Assembly: GCA_016716385.1 (NCBI GenBank)
Contig: JADJWL010000009.1
Location: 62,001 to 126,000, forward strand
Length of the DNA: 64,000 nt
Origin: Bryobacterales bacterium
GTDB taxonomy: Bacteria > Acidobacteriota > Terriglobia > Bryobacterales > Bryobacteraceae
Reading direction: 5' to 3'
The notes under the pieces were generated by a model. The model was given only the letters and a program-made list of their open reading frames with translations. It was not told the origin of the DNA and ran no database searches. Positions within the stretch are counted from its first letter, which is position 1. Every line of letters starts with the position of its first letter. The translations under genes were made by a program, and so were the position numbers. Below are positions 27,201-36,152 of this stretch, one piece after another.

Positions 27201-27597
27201 CGACGGAGACCCGCGCGACCGGCCGGGCCTGCTGGGAGGCTCGCTCGATGACCTGTATCAGAGGGGCGGCGACAAGACGCAGTTCCTCATCCCGCAGAGT
27301 CAGGCTTCGCGGATCCTGGGCGCTCCGACGCCGATCAATGATCCATTCGCCGCGGTCCCGCGCAATGTTCTGGCCGGACCCAGCGTCTTCAACTACGACC
27401 TGTCTGTGGCAAAGCGGTTCTACCTGAACGAGCGCGCCAACCTGCGCTTTGAGGCGAACCTCTTCAACGTCTTCAATAACGCCAAGCTGTCCTCGCCTTC
27501 GGCTTCGGTGGCGAGCGCCTTGTTCGGGCGGATCACGAGCACCGTGTTCGGGTCCACGCCGCGCCAGATCCAGCTTGGTCTGCGCCTGGCGTTTTAG
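24241..27597 (+). CDS. TonB-dependent receptor with carboxypeptidase-regulatory domain
   Basis: The 1118-aa outer-membrane protein starts with a signal peptide (RVASTSLLLCAFLPSVFGQ). A beta-sandwich carboxypeptidase-regulatory domain follows (SIYGSLSGRVTDPSGAAVAGA to about residue 110), then a plug (LPLNGRDFADLTLL, then GGRGRFNGYNLDGMTN) and a long beta barrel ending in QIQLGLRLAF with the terminal Phe. This build is the typical acidobacterial receptor, and substrates of this group are mostly unknown. Here the gene leads an operon with a Cys-cluster lipoprotein and an ABC importer, so it is likely the outer-membrane gate for the same metal chelate or cobalamin. GTG 24217 is a possible longer start; ATG 24241 is chosen because it places the signal peptide at the N-terminus. 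Confidence 0.88.
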   Translation: MFHQRFGRVASTSLLLCAFLPSVFGQASIYGSLSGRVTDPSGAAVAGAAVTVTETSTQVERETATDASGRYSFPRLRPGVYRLLVSTQGFQATSVTGINIAVNAAPFADVKLDLGAVTETVEVTAMTQSVQTEGAHLSLLMDANRIADLPLNGRDFADLTLLSPGFGAPEPFEGKMTASVSGGRGRFNGYNLDGMTNSDERTGSGGSLAGGAANLTTTAPNVISTEAIREFRVISANADATFGRGSGGQINIITKSGSNSLHGSLYHYLRNDKLDARNFFNYGPFFNDKGEAVPPPFKQNLFGGSIGGPIVKNKHFFFGNYEGFRQRLQQTGTFTAPNRDLIELMPGNLGEFYRAFYLDRGVVTGTTSPGQFVPLTAAQRQAAVGAGFTPSLFDGNPANGEAGTLVLSTAPTVNVDQDAFLVRTDHYFSDRLQANLRYGWAGPSQTTSVGLPIDLRDTGQFWQSGAAEVVYTIAPNQILEVRGGVLRSKWEQLPAGGVTAAFTNVGVSERFGVIVQPQATPLTRTELLGVAGFSDRQTTPQFAAMHSWTKGALTLRTGADATFFGVDINNGAGRPVYNFNGFVGPTGMLGPGPGATQAIAASASASLFGFGGSPDTAVRNFGSHRQEYFAQADWKATRTLTLNLGVRYSYFGVYRETNNAISNLYAVDNTGNPVAGVSPFAFGRAANDLFPATSSLPLYQATRNNFQPRIGAAWNVGGRNRTVLRGGYGLFNDRLYQLMFSAQGGLVNNPPFTLSTSAPNVPFILREQLPLNTPVPSVTGIDPTIRDPRVHRVNATIEQSLDSATTISASFVGTYGRRLFGSEEVNGGAQTPLAARPDPRFTVQRLIGNTSSSDYNSLQIFANRRLQDGLTFTAAYTYADFKDDSSTEVFATFTGLVNRTADPAPGFQGGDWAPRPRSADWGDSSGRIAHTLTFSQVWELPFGRGRRFMQTASPAAEATLGGWSVSGIGTWRAGNQVNLALGTDANDDGDPRDRPGLLGGSLDDLYQRGGDKTQFLIPQSQASRILGAPTPINDPFAAVPRNVLAGPSVFNYDLSVAKRFYLNERANLRFEANLFNVFNNAKLSSPSASVASALFGRITSTVFGSTPRQIQLGLRLAF

Positions 27598-27611
27598 GAG
27601 CGGAACTGCAA

Positions 27612-28856
27612 TTGCGGCTCCTTCCGGCAGCTCTGTTCGTTCTGACACTCGCGTCCTGCGCGCCGGTTGAGGCGCCACGCGCCGGCATCGACGCGCAAGC
27701 GCTGGGACCGGGCGGCGCCCCGGATCTGGCGATCGCCGGCGGCGAGACGGCCGCCCTCTACGCGGCCGTCCGCTCCGATGGCAAGGGCCGGGACGCCGTC
27801 TTCTGTGAAGGGTTGCTTCGGGAACCCGCCGCGCCAAACTGCACGCAGCTCAACGCTGTTGCCGGCGAGACGAGAGACAACGGAGAGAATTCCCCAGTGT
27901 TGCGCTCGGCGCCGGATGGAACTCTGTACGCGACCTGGATCGCCAAAGATCCGCGGCATGAGCTGGCCAACCAAGTCCGCTTCACGCGACGGCCGCCCGG
28001 CGGCGCGCCGTGGGATATTCCGTACACTCTCAATGACGACGCCGAGCCGGCGACGCACGACTTCCACATTGCCGGCGTCGCACCGGATGGCGCGCTCTAT
28101 GTTTTCTGGCTGGATCGACGGGAAGGTCCCAAAGGGGAAGCCGCACCGTATCCCTCCGGTGGCATCGCCGGTCCCGAGCCACTGCTGCCCGACTCGGCCG
28201 CACTCTACGGCGCCGTGTCGCACGATGACGGGGCTACGTTCGAGCCGAACTTTCGGGTCGCCGGCAACATCTGCGCCTGTTGCCGGCCGGCCGTCGCTTT
28301 CCTCGATGGCAGGATCCTGCTCGCCTATCGTTCCGTGACCGCCGCTAAGGTCCGCAACATCGTGCTGGTCGAATCCGCCGACCGAGCGCGCTCCTGGAGC
28401 CGCCCGCGCATCGTATCGGACGACGGCTGGACCCTCGAGGCCTGCCCCCATTCCGGACCCGCGCTTGTTGCAGCCCGAGGGGAGCTTGTCGCCGCGTGGA
28501 TGGATGGCTCCGACGGCATCTCCAAAGTCCATGCGGCGCGCTCGACCGGCGGCGGAGCCTCGTTCGGGAAGCGCGTAAGGATCTCCCAGCCGGACGGGAC
28601 CGCAAATCATCCCCGGCTGCTCGCCCTTGCGGATGCGCTGCTCATCGCCCTGGAGCACTCGCCGGCAGGGCGCGGATCCGAGGCTGTTTATCGGATCTCG
28701 GGCTGGGACTTGTCTTTCGATGGGCATTCGGTCTTCACGGCTCCTCGTGCGACGCGGCCCCAAGCCGTCGAGGCTCCCGGCGGCTATGTTGCGGGCTGGG
28801 CCGAAGACGGGACGTCCCGGGTCGCCTTTGTCCCATTTTCGTCCCGAAAGCGCTGA
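27612..28856 (+). CDS. BNR/sialidase-like lipoprotein with CACC cysteine cluster
   Basis: The 414-aa protein starts with TTG (AGGAG upstream) and a lipoprotein signal (LFVLTLASC). The body is a sialidase-type propeller with several Asp-box-like turns (SHDDGATFEPN, SADRARSWSRP, STGGGASFGKR). Catalytic sialidase residues are not evident. A cluster CACCRP at residues 221-226, an HDFH at about 149-152 and ACPHSG further on look like metal ligands. I infer a surface or periplasmic metal- or chelate-binding partner of the receptor. It lies 14 bases after the receptor gene and 6 bases before the binding-protein gene. Confidence 0.75.
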   Translation: MRLLPAALFVLTLASCAPVEAPRAGIDAQALGPGGAPDLAIAGGETAALYAAVRSDGKGRDAVFCEGLLREPAAPNCTQLNAVAGETRDNGENSPVLRSAPDGTLYATWIAKDPRHELANQVRFTRRPPGGAPWDIPYTLNDDAEPATHDFHIAGVAPDGALYVFWLDRREGPKGEAAPYPSGGIAGPEPLLPDSAALYGAVSHDDGATFEPNFRVAGNICACCRPAVAFLDGRILLAYRSVTAAKVRNIVLVESADRARSWSRPRIVSDDGWTLEACPHSGPALVAARGELVAAWMDGSDGISKVHAARSTGGGASFGKRVRISQPDGTANHPRLLALADALLIALEHSPAGRGSEAVYRISGWDLSFDGHSVFTAPRATRPQAVEAPGGYVAGWAEDGTSRVAFVPFSSRKR

Positions 28857-28862
28857 ACCACC

Positions 28863-30116
28863 GTGAACAATACACCGGCTGCCTTCCTATTGGTCTTGAC
28901 CGCTTCACTCCTGGCAGGCTGCGGCTATCAGGGCGAGAGCGCCGCCGGGCGCGCCGCTCTCCCCACTGCGTCGTATTCCGGTCCACCGCCATCGAACCTC
29001 ATTGACGCCTGCATCAGTAACTTCGACCCCGCGGTCGACTACTTCCCCGACAAGACGGCTCCCCGCTTTGCCAGGTACTTCAAGGTCTCCTACCACGGCC
29101 ACTACAAGCTGGTGGAGGCGAGCCTGCCCGCCGTTCACGGCCGCGACCTGAGCTCGGACAAGATGGCGTTGGTGCAGTGCGGGGCGCCCGCGCCGGAGCT
29201 GACGGGAGTGCTTGAGGGAGCGGCCGTCATCGAAGTTCCCGCCATGACGGCCGCGGCCAACGAGGACGGCAACGTGATCGCCGTCGTTGAGCTTGGATTG
29301 GAGGACCGTATCGTGGCGATGGGCGGCGGGGGCGTCTACCACGAGCCTCTTCGGAGGCGGCACGAAGCCGGCGAGATCGTCAGCATCGGCTACTCCTTCC
29401 ACCAGAGCGCCAACATCGAGCCGTTGGTTGCGCTACGTCCCGGCGCCATCTTTCTGCTCGTTCCCAGCCTACAGTGGGCGACGGGTTTTGAGCGCATGCG
29501 CAGGCTCGGCCTCAACGCGATTCCCACATTTGCCCGCGACGAGCCCTCCTACCTGGGCAACGCCGAGTGGATCAAATTTTCTTCCTTGTTCTTCAATACT
29601 GAAGCGAAGGCCAACGAGGTCTTCGACCGCGTCGCGGCTCGTTCCGAACACTGGTCGCAGGCGACGGCCGGCCGGGAGCGCCCACTGGCGGTATGGGCCG
29701 AGATCGCAGAGCCAGGTTTCTGGAATGTGCTCCACAAGAGCCGAGAGTCCGAGTTTCTGCAAGGCTCCGGCGCACGGCTAATCTGGGACCGCCTGGGACC
29801 GGAACGCGTGATCCGCATGAGCGATGAAACGTTGATCCAACTCGCCGCCGACGCTGATTTCTGGATCACCGGCGACCAGACCTCCCAGCGGTGGAACCCG
29901 GCCGTGACCAGTCGAATCAAAGCCTACCGTTCCGGCCAGGTCTACCATCACCACAAGCGCGCCATCGCCAAGGCCGATGCCTATGACTGGTACGAAACGC
30001 CGGTGGTCCGGCCGGACCTGGTTCTGAGGGATCTTGTTTCGCTCTTCCATCCGGAGCTGGAGCCCGACCATGAGTCGCTGTTCTTTGAAGCCCTGCCGGG
30101 AATGAAACGCCGATGA
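28863..30116 (+). CDS. FecB/BtuF-type ABC substrate-binding lipoprotein
   Basis: This 417-aa protein has a signal with lipobox (LTASLLAGC). The family start FDPAVDYFPDKTAPRFARYFKVSYHGHYKLV is followed by two lobes linked by a long helix. IEPLVALRPGAIFLL belongs to the first lobe, and the end YDWYETPVVRPDLVLRDLVSLFHPEL is typical of siderophore/cobalamin binding proteins. It captures the ligand in the periplasm for the permease that follows. The start is GTG at 28863, with only a weak ribosome site, so translation is probably coupled to the gene before. Its last bases overlap the permease ATG (ATGA). Confidence 0.88.
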   Translation: MNNTPAAFLLVLTASLLAGCGYQGESAAGRAALPTASYSGPPPSNLIDACISNFDPAVDYFPDKTAPRFARYFKVSYHGHYKLVEASLPAVHGRDLSSDKMALVQCGAPAPELTGVLEGAAVIEVPAMTAAANEDGNVIAVVELGLEDRIVAMGGGGVYHEPLRRRHEAGEIVSIGYSFHQSANIEPLVALRPGAIFLLVPSLQWATGFERMRRLGLNAIPTFARDEPSYLGNAEWIKFSSLFFNTEAKANEVFDRVAARSEHWSQATAGRERPLAVWAEIAEPGFWNVLHKSRESEFLQGSGARLIWDRLGPERVIRMSDETLIQLAADADFWITGDQTSQRWNPAVTSRIKAYRSGQVYHHHKRAIAKADAYDWYETPVVRPDLVLRDLVSLFHPELEPDHESLFFEALPGMKRR

Positions 30117-31189
30117 CCGAACACACCGCCGCAGATCGGCGGCAAGCCGCCGACGCCCTGGGCCGGGGCTACCGGTTGGCGATCTGGCTGGGACTGCCTA
30201 GCGTTGTCGTCCTGCTGTTTGTGCTGGAGCTCGCCATCGGGTCCGTGCGAATTGGCCTGGCACAGGTGATTGCGGGCTTGCTTGGCCGTCTCGAAGACTC
30301 CGGCGCGCGCACGATTTTACTCGATCTGCGCATGCCGCGCGCCTTGGCCGCGGCGCTCGCGGGAGCGGCCCTGGGCGTATGCGGCCTCCAACTCCAAACG
30401 CTGTTTCGCAATCCCTTGGCCGGGCCGTGGGCGCTGGGCATCACGGCCGGAGCGCAGGTCGGGGTCGCCTTCACAGCAATGGCCGCGGCGGTGGTTGGCT
30501 CGGAATTCCTGCGGGCATTCGCTGCCTTCGGAAGCTTGGGAACGGTCGCCGGCGCCAGCTTCGGCGCCGCGGCGGTCATGACGCTCATGGCGGCGGCCTC
30601 GCGCCGGGTCTCAACGGTCGCGCTGCTGATCCTCGGCCTGATGCTCGGCTTCATGGCCGAGGGTCTGGTCAGCGTGTTGCTGCATTTCACCAACGAGACG
30701 CAGGCCCGCATCTACGCCTCCTGGAGTGACGGCAGCTACGCCGGCGTCACATGGGACGAGCTCCGATTCCTGGCGCCGTTCGTCGCCGTAGGACTGTCGC
30801 TTAGCGTCGCACTCGCCAAGCAGCTCAACGCCCTGCTCCTCGGCGAAAACTATGCGCGGACGATGGGCGTCGACGTGGGCTTCGCCCGCCTGGCGACATT
30901 GGCTTCCGTGGTCGTGTTGGCCGGACCGGTGACCGCCTACTGCGGCCCGATCACGTTTCTGGGGATCATTACGCCGCATATTTGCCGGGGGCTGCTGCGC
31001 ACTTCCGATCACCGCATCCTGACTCCGGCGGTAACGATGGCGGGCGCCGCACTGGGCTTGGTCGGGGATCTGGTGGTGCACGGACCGTGGGAGCGTCACT
31101 TCCTGCACCTCAACCCGGTCAACGCCTTGATCGGCGGGCCGATTGTCATCGCCGTCATACTCCGGCAGCGGCGCCTGGGAGGTCTGTAG
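30113..31189 (+). CDS. FecCD/BtuC-family ABC permease
   Basis: This 358-aa inner-membrane protein has about ten membrane helices. Family landmarks are LRMPRALAAALAGAALGVCG, FRNPLAGPWALGI, the ATPase-contact region AKQLNALLLGENYARTMGVDV and GPITFLGIITPHICRGL. It forms the channel for iron-siderophore, heme or cobalamin import. The stop is 1 base before the ATPase ATG. The substrate is best inferred from the operon: a metal chelate or, if the upstream riboswitch-like element is real, a corrinoid. Confidence 0.9.
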   Translation: MTEHTAADRRQAADALGRGYRLAIWLGLPSVVVLLFVLELAIGSVRIGLAQVIAGLLGRLEDSGARTILLDLRMPRALAAALAGAALGVCGLQLQTLFRNPLAGPWALGITAGAQVGVAFTAMAAAVVGSEFLRAFAAFGSLGTVAGASFGAAAVMTLMAAASRRVSTVALLILGLMLGFMAEGLVSVLLHFTNETQARIYASWSDGSYAGVTWDELRFLAPFVAVGLSLSVALAKQLNALLLGENYARTMGVDVGFARLATLASVVVLAGPVTAYCGPITFLGIITPHICRGLLRTSDHRILTPAVTMAGAALGLVGDLVVHGPWERHFLHLNPVNALIGGPIVIAVILRQRRLGGL

Positions 31190-31190
31190 C

Positions 31191-32222
31191 ATGTCTGCTC
31201 CGGCAGCGCGTCTGGAGGACGTTTCGATTGGCTATCGCGCCAGGGGAGGACGGCCCTCGATAGTCGCCGGGGGCTTGACTGTGGAATTGCGGCGGGGCGA
31301 ACTTGTGTGCCTGTTGGGGCCGAACGGGGCGGGCAAGTCCACGCTGCTGCGCACGATCTCAGGGCTCCAACTCGCTCTCGCCGGCAAGATCTTCGTAGAC
31401 GGAGTCCCACTGGCGTCCCAGAAGCCGCGCGACCTCGCCAGGCGCCTGGCGGTGGTACTGACCGAGCGCACCGAGGTTGGCGCCCTCAATGGCTTCGCCG
31501 TTGCCGCGCTGGGACGGCATCCTTACACGGGTTGGTCCGGGGCTTTGGATGATGCTGACAGGACGGCGACCGCCGAGGCGCTCCGTCTTGCCGGCGCCGA
31601 GGATCTGGCCGAACGGCATTTCTCGGAAATGAGTGACGGGGAGCGACAGCGCGTTCTCATCGCCCGGGCCCTGGCGCAACAGCCCCGAATGATGGTCCTC
31701 GATGAGATTACAGCCTTTCTAGACCTCCCCCGCCGAGTGAGTATGGTGCGGCTGCTACAGCGCCTGACGCGCGACCACGGACTGAGCGTCTTGTTATCAA
31801 CACACGATCTGGATCTTGCGCTGCGTTGTGCTGACCGCATCTGGCTGCTCGAGATGGGCGGCCGATTTCACGCGGGAGCGCCGGAAGACCTGGCGCTCCA
31901 AGGGCTCTTCGAGAGATGTTTCTCCACCGAAGGCGTCGTGTTCGATTCCCGCACGGGCAGTTTCCGGCTCGATCACCGCTCGACGAGGACAATCCGCCTC
32001 GATGGCGACGGAACCGCTGGTGTCTGGACTCGCCGGATGCTTGAGAGGATCGGGTTCGAGCCGGTAACCGGACAATCATTCACAGGCGAGGGCGTCCTGA
32101 CAATATCGGACGGGCCCCGCTGGCGTTGGCTGCGGAACGGTCTGGGAACCGAGTACCACTGCCTTGACGATGTGGCCCGCGCGCTGGCCCCCAGCGACGA
32201 CACCCGCCCCGTCCAGCGGTGA
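31191..32222 (+). CDS. ABC transporter ATPase with C-terminal extension
   Basis: The 343-aa protein drives the import of the preceding permease. Walker A is LGPNGAGKSTLL, the signature is MSDGERQRVLIARAL, Walker B is MMVLDEI, and the H-loop is LLSTHDLDLALR. The usual DEPT is DEIT here, which keeps the catalytic Glu. About 90 extra residues follow the nucleotide-binding domain, containing RMLERIGFEPVTGQ and WRWLRNGL, a small domain seen in some heme/cobalamin-type ATPases, probably regulatory. ATG 31191 is preferred to 31143, which lies inside the permease. Confidence 0.88.
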   Translation: MSAPAARLEDVSIGYRARGGRPSIVAGGLTVELRRGELVCLLGPNGAGKSTLLRTISGLQLALAGKIFVDGVPLASQKPRDLARRLAVVLTERTEVGALNGFAVAALGRHPYTGWSGALDDADRTATAEALRLAGAEDLAERHFSEMSDGERQRVLIARALAQQPRMMVLDEITAFLDLPRRVSMVRLLQRLTRDHGLSVLLSTHDLDLALRCADRIWLLEMGGRFHAGAPEDLALQGLFERCFSTEGVVFDSRTGSFRLDHRSTRTIRLDGDGTAGVWTRRMLERIGFEPVTGQSFTGEGVLTISDGPRWRWLRNGLGTEYHCLDDVARALAPSDDTRPVQR

Positions 32223-32241
32223 CTCGCTGTGCAATTCCGCG

Positions 32242-33120
32242 TTACCCGGCCGCCAGGCGGCGGGATTCGAGAAGCCGGAAGCCATGCAGATGCAGGCCGC
32301 GGTCCGGGTAGAACTCCAGCGTCCCGTAGGCGCTGCTGTCGGGAGGCGGACCGTCGACCATCGCCTTCAACGTGCAGTACTGGATGCCGCCAATCATCCG
32401 GTAGTCGTTGATGTGGTTGTGCCCCTGGAACACGGCGATCACCCTCCCGGACGCCTCCAGCACCGCGCGGACTGCGGGTGCATTGCGGACTGTGTAATGG
32501 TCGTCTCCGTCGAGGCGGTGGTGCACGAACACGACCGCCGGTTCCCCGCCCCCCCGGCGCAATTCGGCCGCCAGCCACTCCAATTGCTCTGGCGGCACGA
32601 AGGCGTCGCGCCAGTCGAACTCGCGGCCGCCGTAGGGCCGGCCGTCGCTCGTGAACGCCGAGTCGAGCACGATGCCGCGGTAGCCAGGCAGCGGGAAGGC
32701 ATACCAACTCCGTTCGGCGCCCCACGCTTCCAGGAACTGCGGCTTGGTCAGCGTGAAGACACAGTGGTTTCCGATCGCGAAATAGCGGGGCGCACGCACC
32801 TCCCGCAGCACCCCAACCACCCGCCGCAGATCGGCCAACTCCAGTTCGACGGTCGGCGACGCGTCCACGAAATCGCCCAATTGGATGACGGCGTCCACCT
32901 GCTGGCTATTCCACTGGGCGACAGCCTCGGTCAGCTTGGCGATGGAATCGCGGTACTGCCGCGTGCCGGCAGTCGCGCGGTCCGCGTAGTGGATATCGGT
33001 GACGATGCCAAGCCGCGCAACCGGCTCGGCGGCGGCGGGCGGCTGGGCGGCGCACGCGGGAAGCAGCCACGCGCCGGCTTGCGTGAGAAAGATGCGGCGA
33101 TCCACGTTCTCTTTCAGCAT
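32242..33120 (-). CDS. Exported metallophosphoesterase
   Basis: This 292-aa calcineurin-like phosphoesterase has a Tat/lipoprotein-type leader (VDRRIFLTQAGAWLLPACA). All five metal motifs are visible in order: VTDIHYAD, LGDFVDA, IGNHCVF, VFVHHRLD and FQGHNHIN. It hydrolyses phosphomonoesters or phosphodiesters in the periplasm; the substrate is unknown. The start at 33120 is preferred to 33180 because it opens the leader. It converges with the ABC operon (20 bases apart) and is divergent from the DUF1592 gene. Confidence 0.87.
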   Translation of the reverse strand: MLKENVDRRIFLTQAGAWLLPACAAQPPAAAEPVARLGIVTDIHYADRATAGTRQYRDSIAKLTEAVAQWNSQQVDAVIQLGDFVDASPTVELELADLRRVVGVLREVRAPRYFAIGNHCVFTLTKPQFLEAWGAERSWYAFPLPGYRGIVLDSAFTSDGRPYGGREFDWRDAFVPPEQLEWLAAELRRGGGEPAVVFVHHRLDGDDHYTVRNAPAVRAVLEASGRVIAVFQGHNHINDYRMIGGIQYCTLKAMVDGPPPDSSAYGTLEFYPDRGLHLHGFRLLESRRLAAG

Positions 33121-33179
33121 ATCTTGCACCGGTTGACGCCGCGAGGCCGCTGTCCGACAATCGAGGCTGGAAACCGGCA

Positions 33180-36152
33180 ATGGGGAGACGGACTGACCGG
33201 CTCATGCTCTTGCTCCTCGCGGCGGCCGCCGCTGTTGGCGTCGCGCGAGGACAGGACCCCGTGCGCGCCGGGCTGGAAAGCCGGTTCACCGGCACCGTCC
33301 GGCCATTCCTCGAGACATACTGCATCAACTGCCACGGCCAACAGCGGCCGGCGGCGCAGTTGGATCTCAGCGGATTCAGGACGATGGCCGCCTTCATGCG
33401 GGACGGGCGCCGCTGGGGTCAGATCCTGGAACGTGTCGAAGCGGGGGAGATGCCGCCGCAGGGGGCGCGGCATCCGGCGGCGCGGGAGCGCCGTGCGATG
33501 GTCGACTGGCTCCATGCCGTGCGCGAAGACGAAATCCGCCGCAATGCCGGCGACCCAGGCGTCGTGCTGGCGCGGCGCCTCAGCAATGCCGAGTACAACT
33601 ACACGATCCGCGATCTGACCGGGGTAGACATCCGCCCCGCCCGTGAGTTTCCCGTCGATCCGGCGAATACGGCGGGCTTCGACAACTCGGGCGAAACGCT
33701 GACGATGTCTCCCGCCCTCCTGAAGAAGTACCTCGACGCCGCGCGCGAAGTAGCGAGCCACATGTATCTGAAAGAGGACGGATTCGCCTTCGCGCCGCAT
33801 CCGATGCTGGTGGAAACAGACCGCGACAAGTTCGCGGTTCATCAAATCATCGATTTCTACCACCGCCAGAACATCGATTACGCGGATTACTTTGAGACCG
33901 CGTGGCGCTTCCGTCACCGGACGGCGCTCGGGCATCCCAACGCCACGCTGGCGGGCCTCGCGCGGCAACACGGCGTCAGCGCCAGGTATTTGCAGACCAT
34001 CTGGACCGCGCTGGAGAACCCTGAAGAGATCGGACCGCTCGCGAAGCTGCAAGCGATGTGGCGAGCCTTGCCCGCACCGCGGGCGGGTCAGCCGGATGCG
34101 GCGCGAGCCGGCTGCGAGCAGATGCGCTCCTACATCGCCGGCGTGCGGAAGAAGGTCGAGCCGCGGTTCATCAACATCACCGCGGGCCCCATCGGGACCG
34201 CGTGGCAGCCGTTGTTGATCTGGAAGAACACGCAATACGCGACGCACCGGCGCAAGTTCGATCCGAGGCAGTTGCAGGTGGAAGGCGAGCCGCCGTTCGA
34301 TCAGCGCGATGTGGTCGAGCCCGAATGGGACAATCCGTTCGGCCCCGGCAAGACGATCCTCGTCGAGAATGAGCCCGGCGATCCGGATCTGCTCGTTCCC
34401 GCCGGACAGCGCGCTCGCTACGAAGCGGCATGGGCGCGGTTCTGCAGCGTCTTTCCCGACATGTTCTACAAGGAATCGCGCGGCCGCAACTATTTCGTCA
34501 CAGGTAAGGATGAGGGCCGTTATCTGAGCGCGGGCTTCCACAACGTCATGGGATACTTCCGCGACGATCAGCCGCTCTATGAACTGCTGCTCGACGAACA
34601 GCAGCAGGCCGAGCTGGACCGGATGTGGCGGGAGATGGATTTCGTCGCTTCCATCAATATCCGCACCTACGTCGAATTCGCAAAGCTGGGAACGCGTGGA
34701 ACCCGAGACGACTTCAAGGACGGCGAGCCCGAAGTTCGGGAGATCGAAGTCGAGGAGATCATCTCCGAAGCGAACCTCAGGAAGCTCGAGACCGAATACC
34801 TGGAAGTCGCCAAGGGCGGCAATCCCGTCGCCATCCAAGCGGTCAAGGACTTCTTCGATTCCGCCAACGACAGCATCCGATGGGTCAAACGGGCCCGCCT
34901 CGACGCGGAGCCGGCTCACTTGCGGGCGCTGGCCGATTTCGCCGCCAAGGCGTACCGGCGCCCGTTGTCAGCGGCCGATCGCGACGACGTGCTCTCGTTC
35001 TATCGCGAGGCGCGGGAGCGCTATGGCCTCGACCATGAGGGCGCGGTCCGCGAGACGATCGTTCTCGTCCTGACCTCTCCGAAGTTCAGCTATCGCGCCG
35101 ACATGGTCGAAGCCCGTAGCGGGATTCAGCCGCTCTCGGATTTCGACCTCGCGAGCCGCCTCAGCTATTTCCTCTGGTCGAGCATGCCCGACGCGGAGTT
35201 GTTGCAGCGCGCCGCCGCGGGCGACCTGCACAAGCCAGAGGTCATCAAGGCGCAGGCGCGGCGGATGCTGCAGGACCCGCGCGTCCGTGCGCTGGCGGTG
35301 GAATTCGGGGGCAACTGGCTGGACTTCCGCGACTTCGAGCAGATCGGCACCGTGGACCGCGAACGCTTCCCCTCATTCAATGACGAATTGCGCGACGCCA
35401 TGTTCGAAGAACCGGTTCGCTTTTTCCTGGACGTCGTCCGCCGCAACCGTCCGATCCTCGACTTTCTCTATGCGCGCGACACGTTTGTGAATCCCGTTCT
35501 GGCCCGTCACTACGGCATGCCCGACCATGCGAGCGGTTGGGTTCACGTCCCCGACGCGGACCGCTACGGGCGGGGCGGCCTGTTGCCCATGGCCGCATTC
35601 CTCACCAAGAACGCGCCGGGCTTGCGGACCAGCCCTGTGAAGCGCGGCTATTGGGTGGCGAAGAACATTCTGGGCGAGCAGATTCCAGCGCCTCCTCCGG
35701 AGGTTCCCGAGTTGCCAGCCGACGAAGCCAAGATGGACCTGCCACTGCGCCAGATGCTGGAACGGCACCGCGCCGTTCCGAGCTGCGCCGCGTGTCACGC
35801 GCGGTTCGATTCGTTTGGATTGGCGTTCGAAGGATTCGATCCGGTGGGCAAACCCCGGAGCCACGATCTGGCCGGACGCGCGGCCGATGCCAAGGCCACG
35901 TTTCCAGGGGGCGTCGAAGGAGAGGGACTGGAGGGAATCCGGCAGTATATTCGCGAGCACCGCCAAGACGATTTCGTGCGCGGCTTCTCCGGCAAACTGT
36001 TGGCCTATGCCCTGGGACGCAGCCTCGCGCTCTCGGACGAGCTTCTGATTCGGGAGCTCGGCGGCTGCTGTTTCGAAACGGTAATTGAGAGCATCGTGAC
36101 GAGCCGCCAGTTCCTCAACAAACGGGGCCCGGAGAGAGAGGATTCGCAATGA
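33180..36152 (+). CDS. DUF1592-type cytochrome c protein (planctomycete type)
   Basis: The 990-aa exported protein has a signal peptide (LMLLLLAAAAAVGVARG). A first heme motif CINCH (residues 48-52) lies in the planctomycete cytochrome domain. The DUF1587/1595/1592/1588/1585 series follows, seen as RRLSNAEYNYTIRDLTGVD, LSDFDLASRLSYFLWSSMPD and KRGYWVAKNILGEQIPAPP. A second heme motif CAACH is at 869-873, before FDSFGLAFEGFDPVG. The function of the family is not established; secreted electron-transfer or polymer-attack roles are proposed. The stop overlaps the ATG of the DUF1552 gene, its constant partner in other genomes. Confidence 0.88.
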   Translation: MGRRTDRLMLLLLAAAAAVGVARGQDPVRAGLESRFTGTVRPFLETYCINCHGQQRPAAQLDLSGFRTMAAFMRDGRRWGQILERVEAGEMPPQGARHPAARERRAMVDWLHAVREDEIRRNAGDPGVVLARRLSNAEYNYTIRDLTGVDIRPAREFPVDPANTAGFDNSGETLTMSPALLKKYLDAAREVASHMYLKEDGFAFAPHPMLVETDRDKFAVHQIIDFYHRQNIDYADYFETAWRFRHRTALGHPNATLAGLARQHGVSARYLQTIWTALENPEEIGPLAKLQAMWRALPAPRAGQPDAARAGCEQMRSYIAGVRKKVEPRFINITAGPIGTAWQPLLIWKNTQYATHRRKFDPRQLQVEGEPPFDQRDVVEPEWDNPFGPGKTILVENEPGDPDLLVPAGQRARYEAAWARFCSVFPDMFYKESRGRNYFVTGKDEGRYLSAGFHNVMGYFRDDQPLYELLLDEQQQAELDRMWREMDFVASINIRTYVEFAKLGTRGTRDDFKDGEPEVREIEVEEIISEANLRKLETEYLEVAKGGNPVAIQAVKDFFDSANDSIRWVKRARLDAEPAHLRALADFAAKAYRRPLSAADRDDVLSFYREARERYGLDHEGAVRETIVLVLTSPKFSYRADMVEARSGIQPLSDFDLASRLSYFLWSSMPDAELLQRAAAGDLHKPEVIKAQARRMLQDPRVRALAVEFGGNWLDFRDFEQIGTVDRERFPSFNDELRDAMFEEPVRFFLDVVRRNRPILDFLYARDTFVNPVLARHYGMPDHASGWVHVPDADRYGRGGLLPMAAFLTKNAPGLRTSPVKRGYWVAKNILGEQIPAPPPEVPELPADEAKMDLPLRQMLERHRAVPSCAACHARFDSFGLAFEGFDPVGKPRSHDLAGRAADAKATFPGGVEGEGLEGIRQYIREHRQDDFVRGFSGKLLAYALGRSLALSDELLIRELGGCCFETVIESIVTSRQFLNKRGPEREDSQ

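Noticed and set aside
25153..27837. Long minus-strand open frame opposite the TonB receptor
   Set aside because: No recognisable domain and skewed composition; the receptor frame shows a signal peptide, plug and barrel end.
33114..34919. Minus-strand open frame opposite the DUF1592 gene
   Set aside because: It lacks any domain and overlaps a well-supported cytochrome gene over its whole length.
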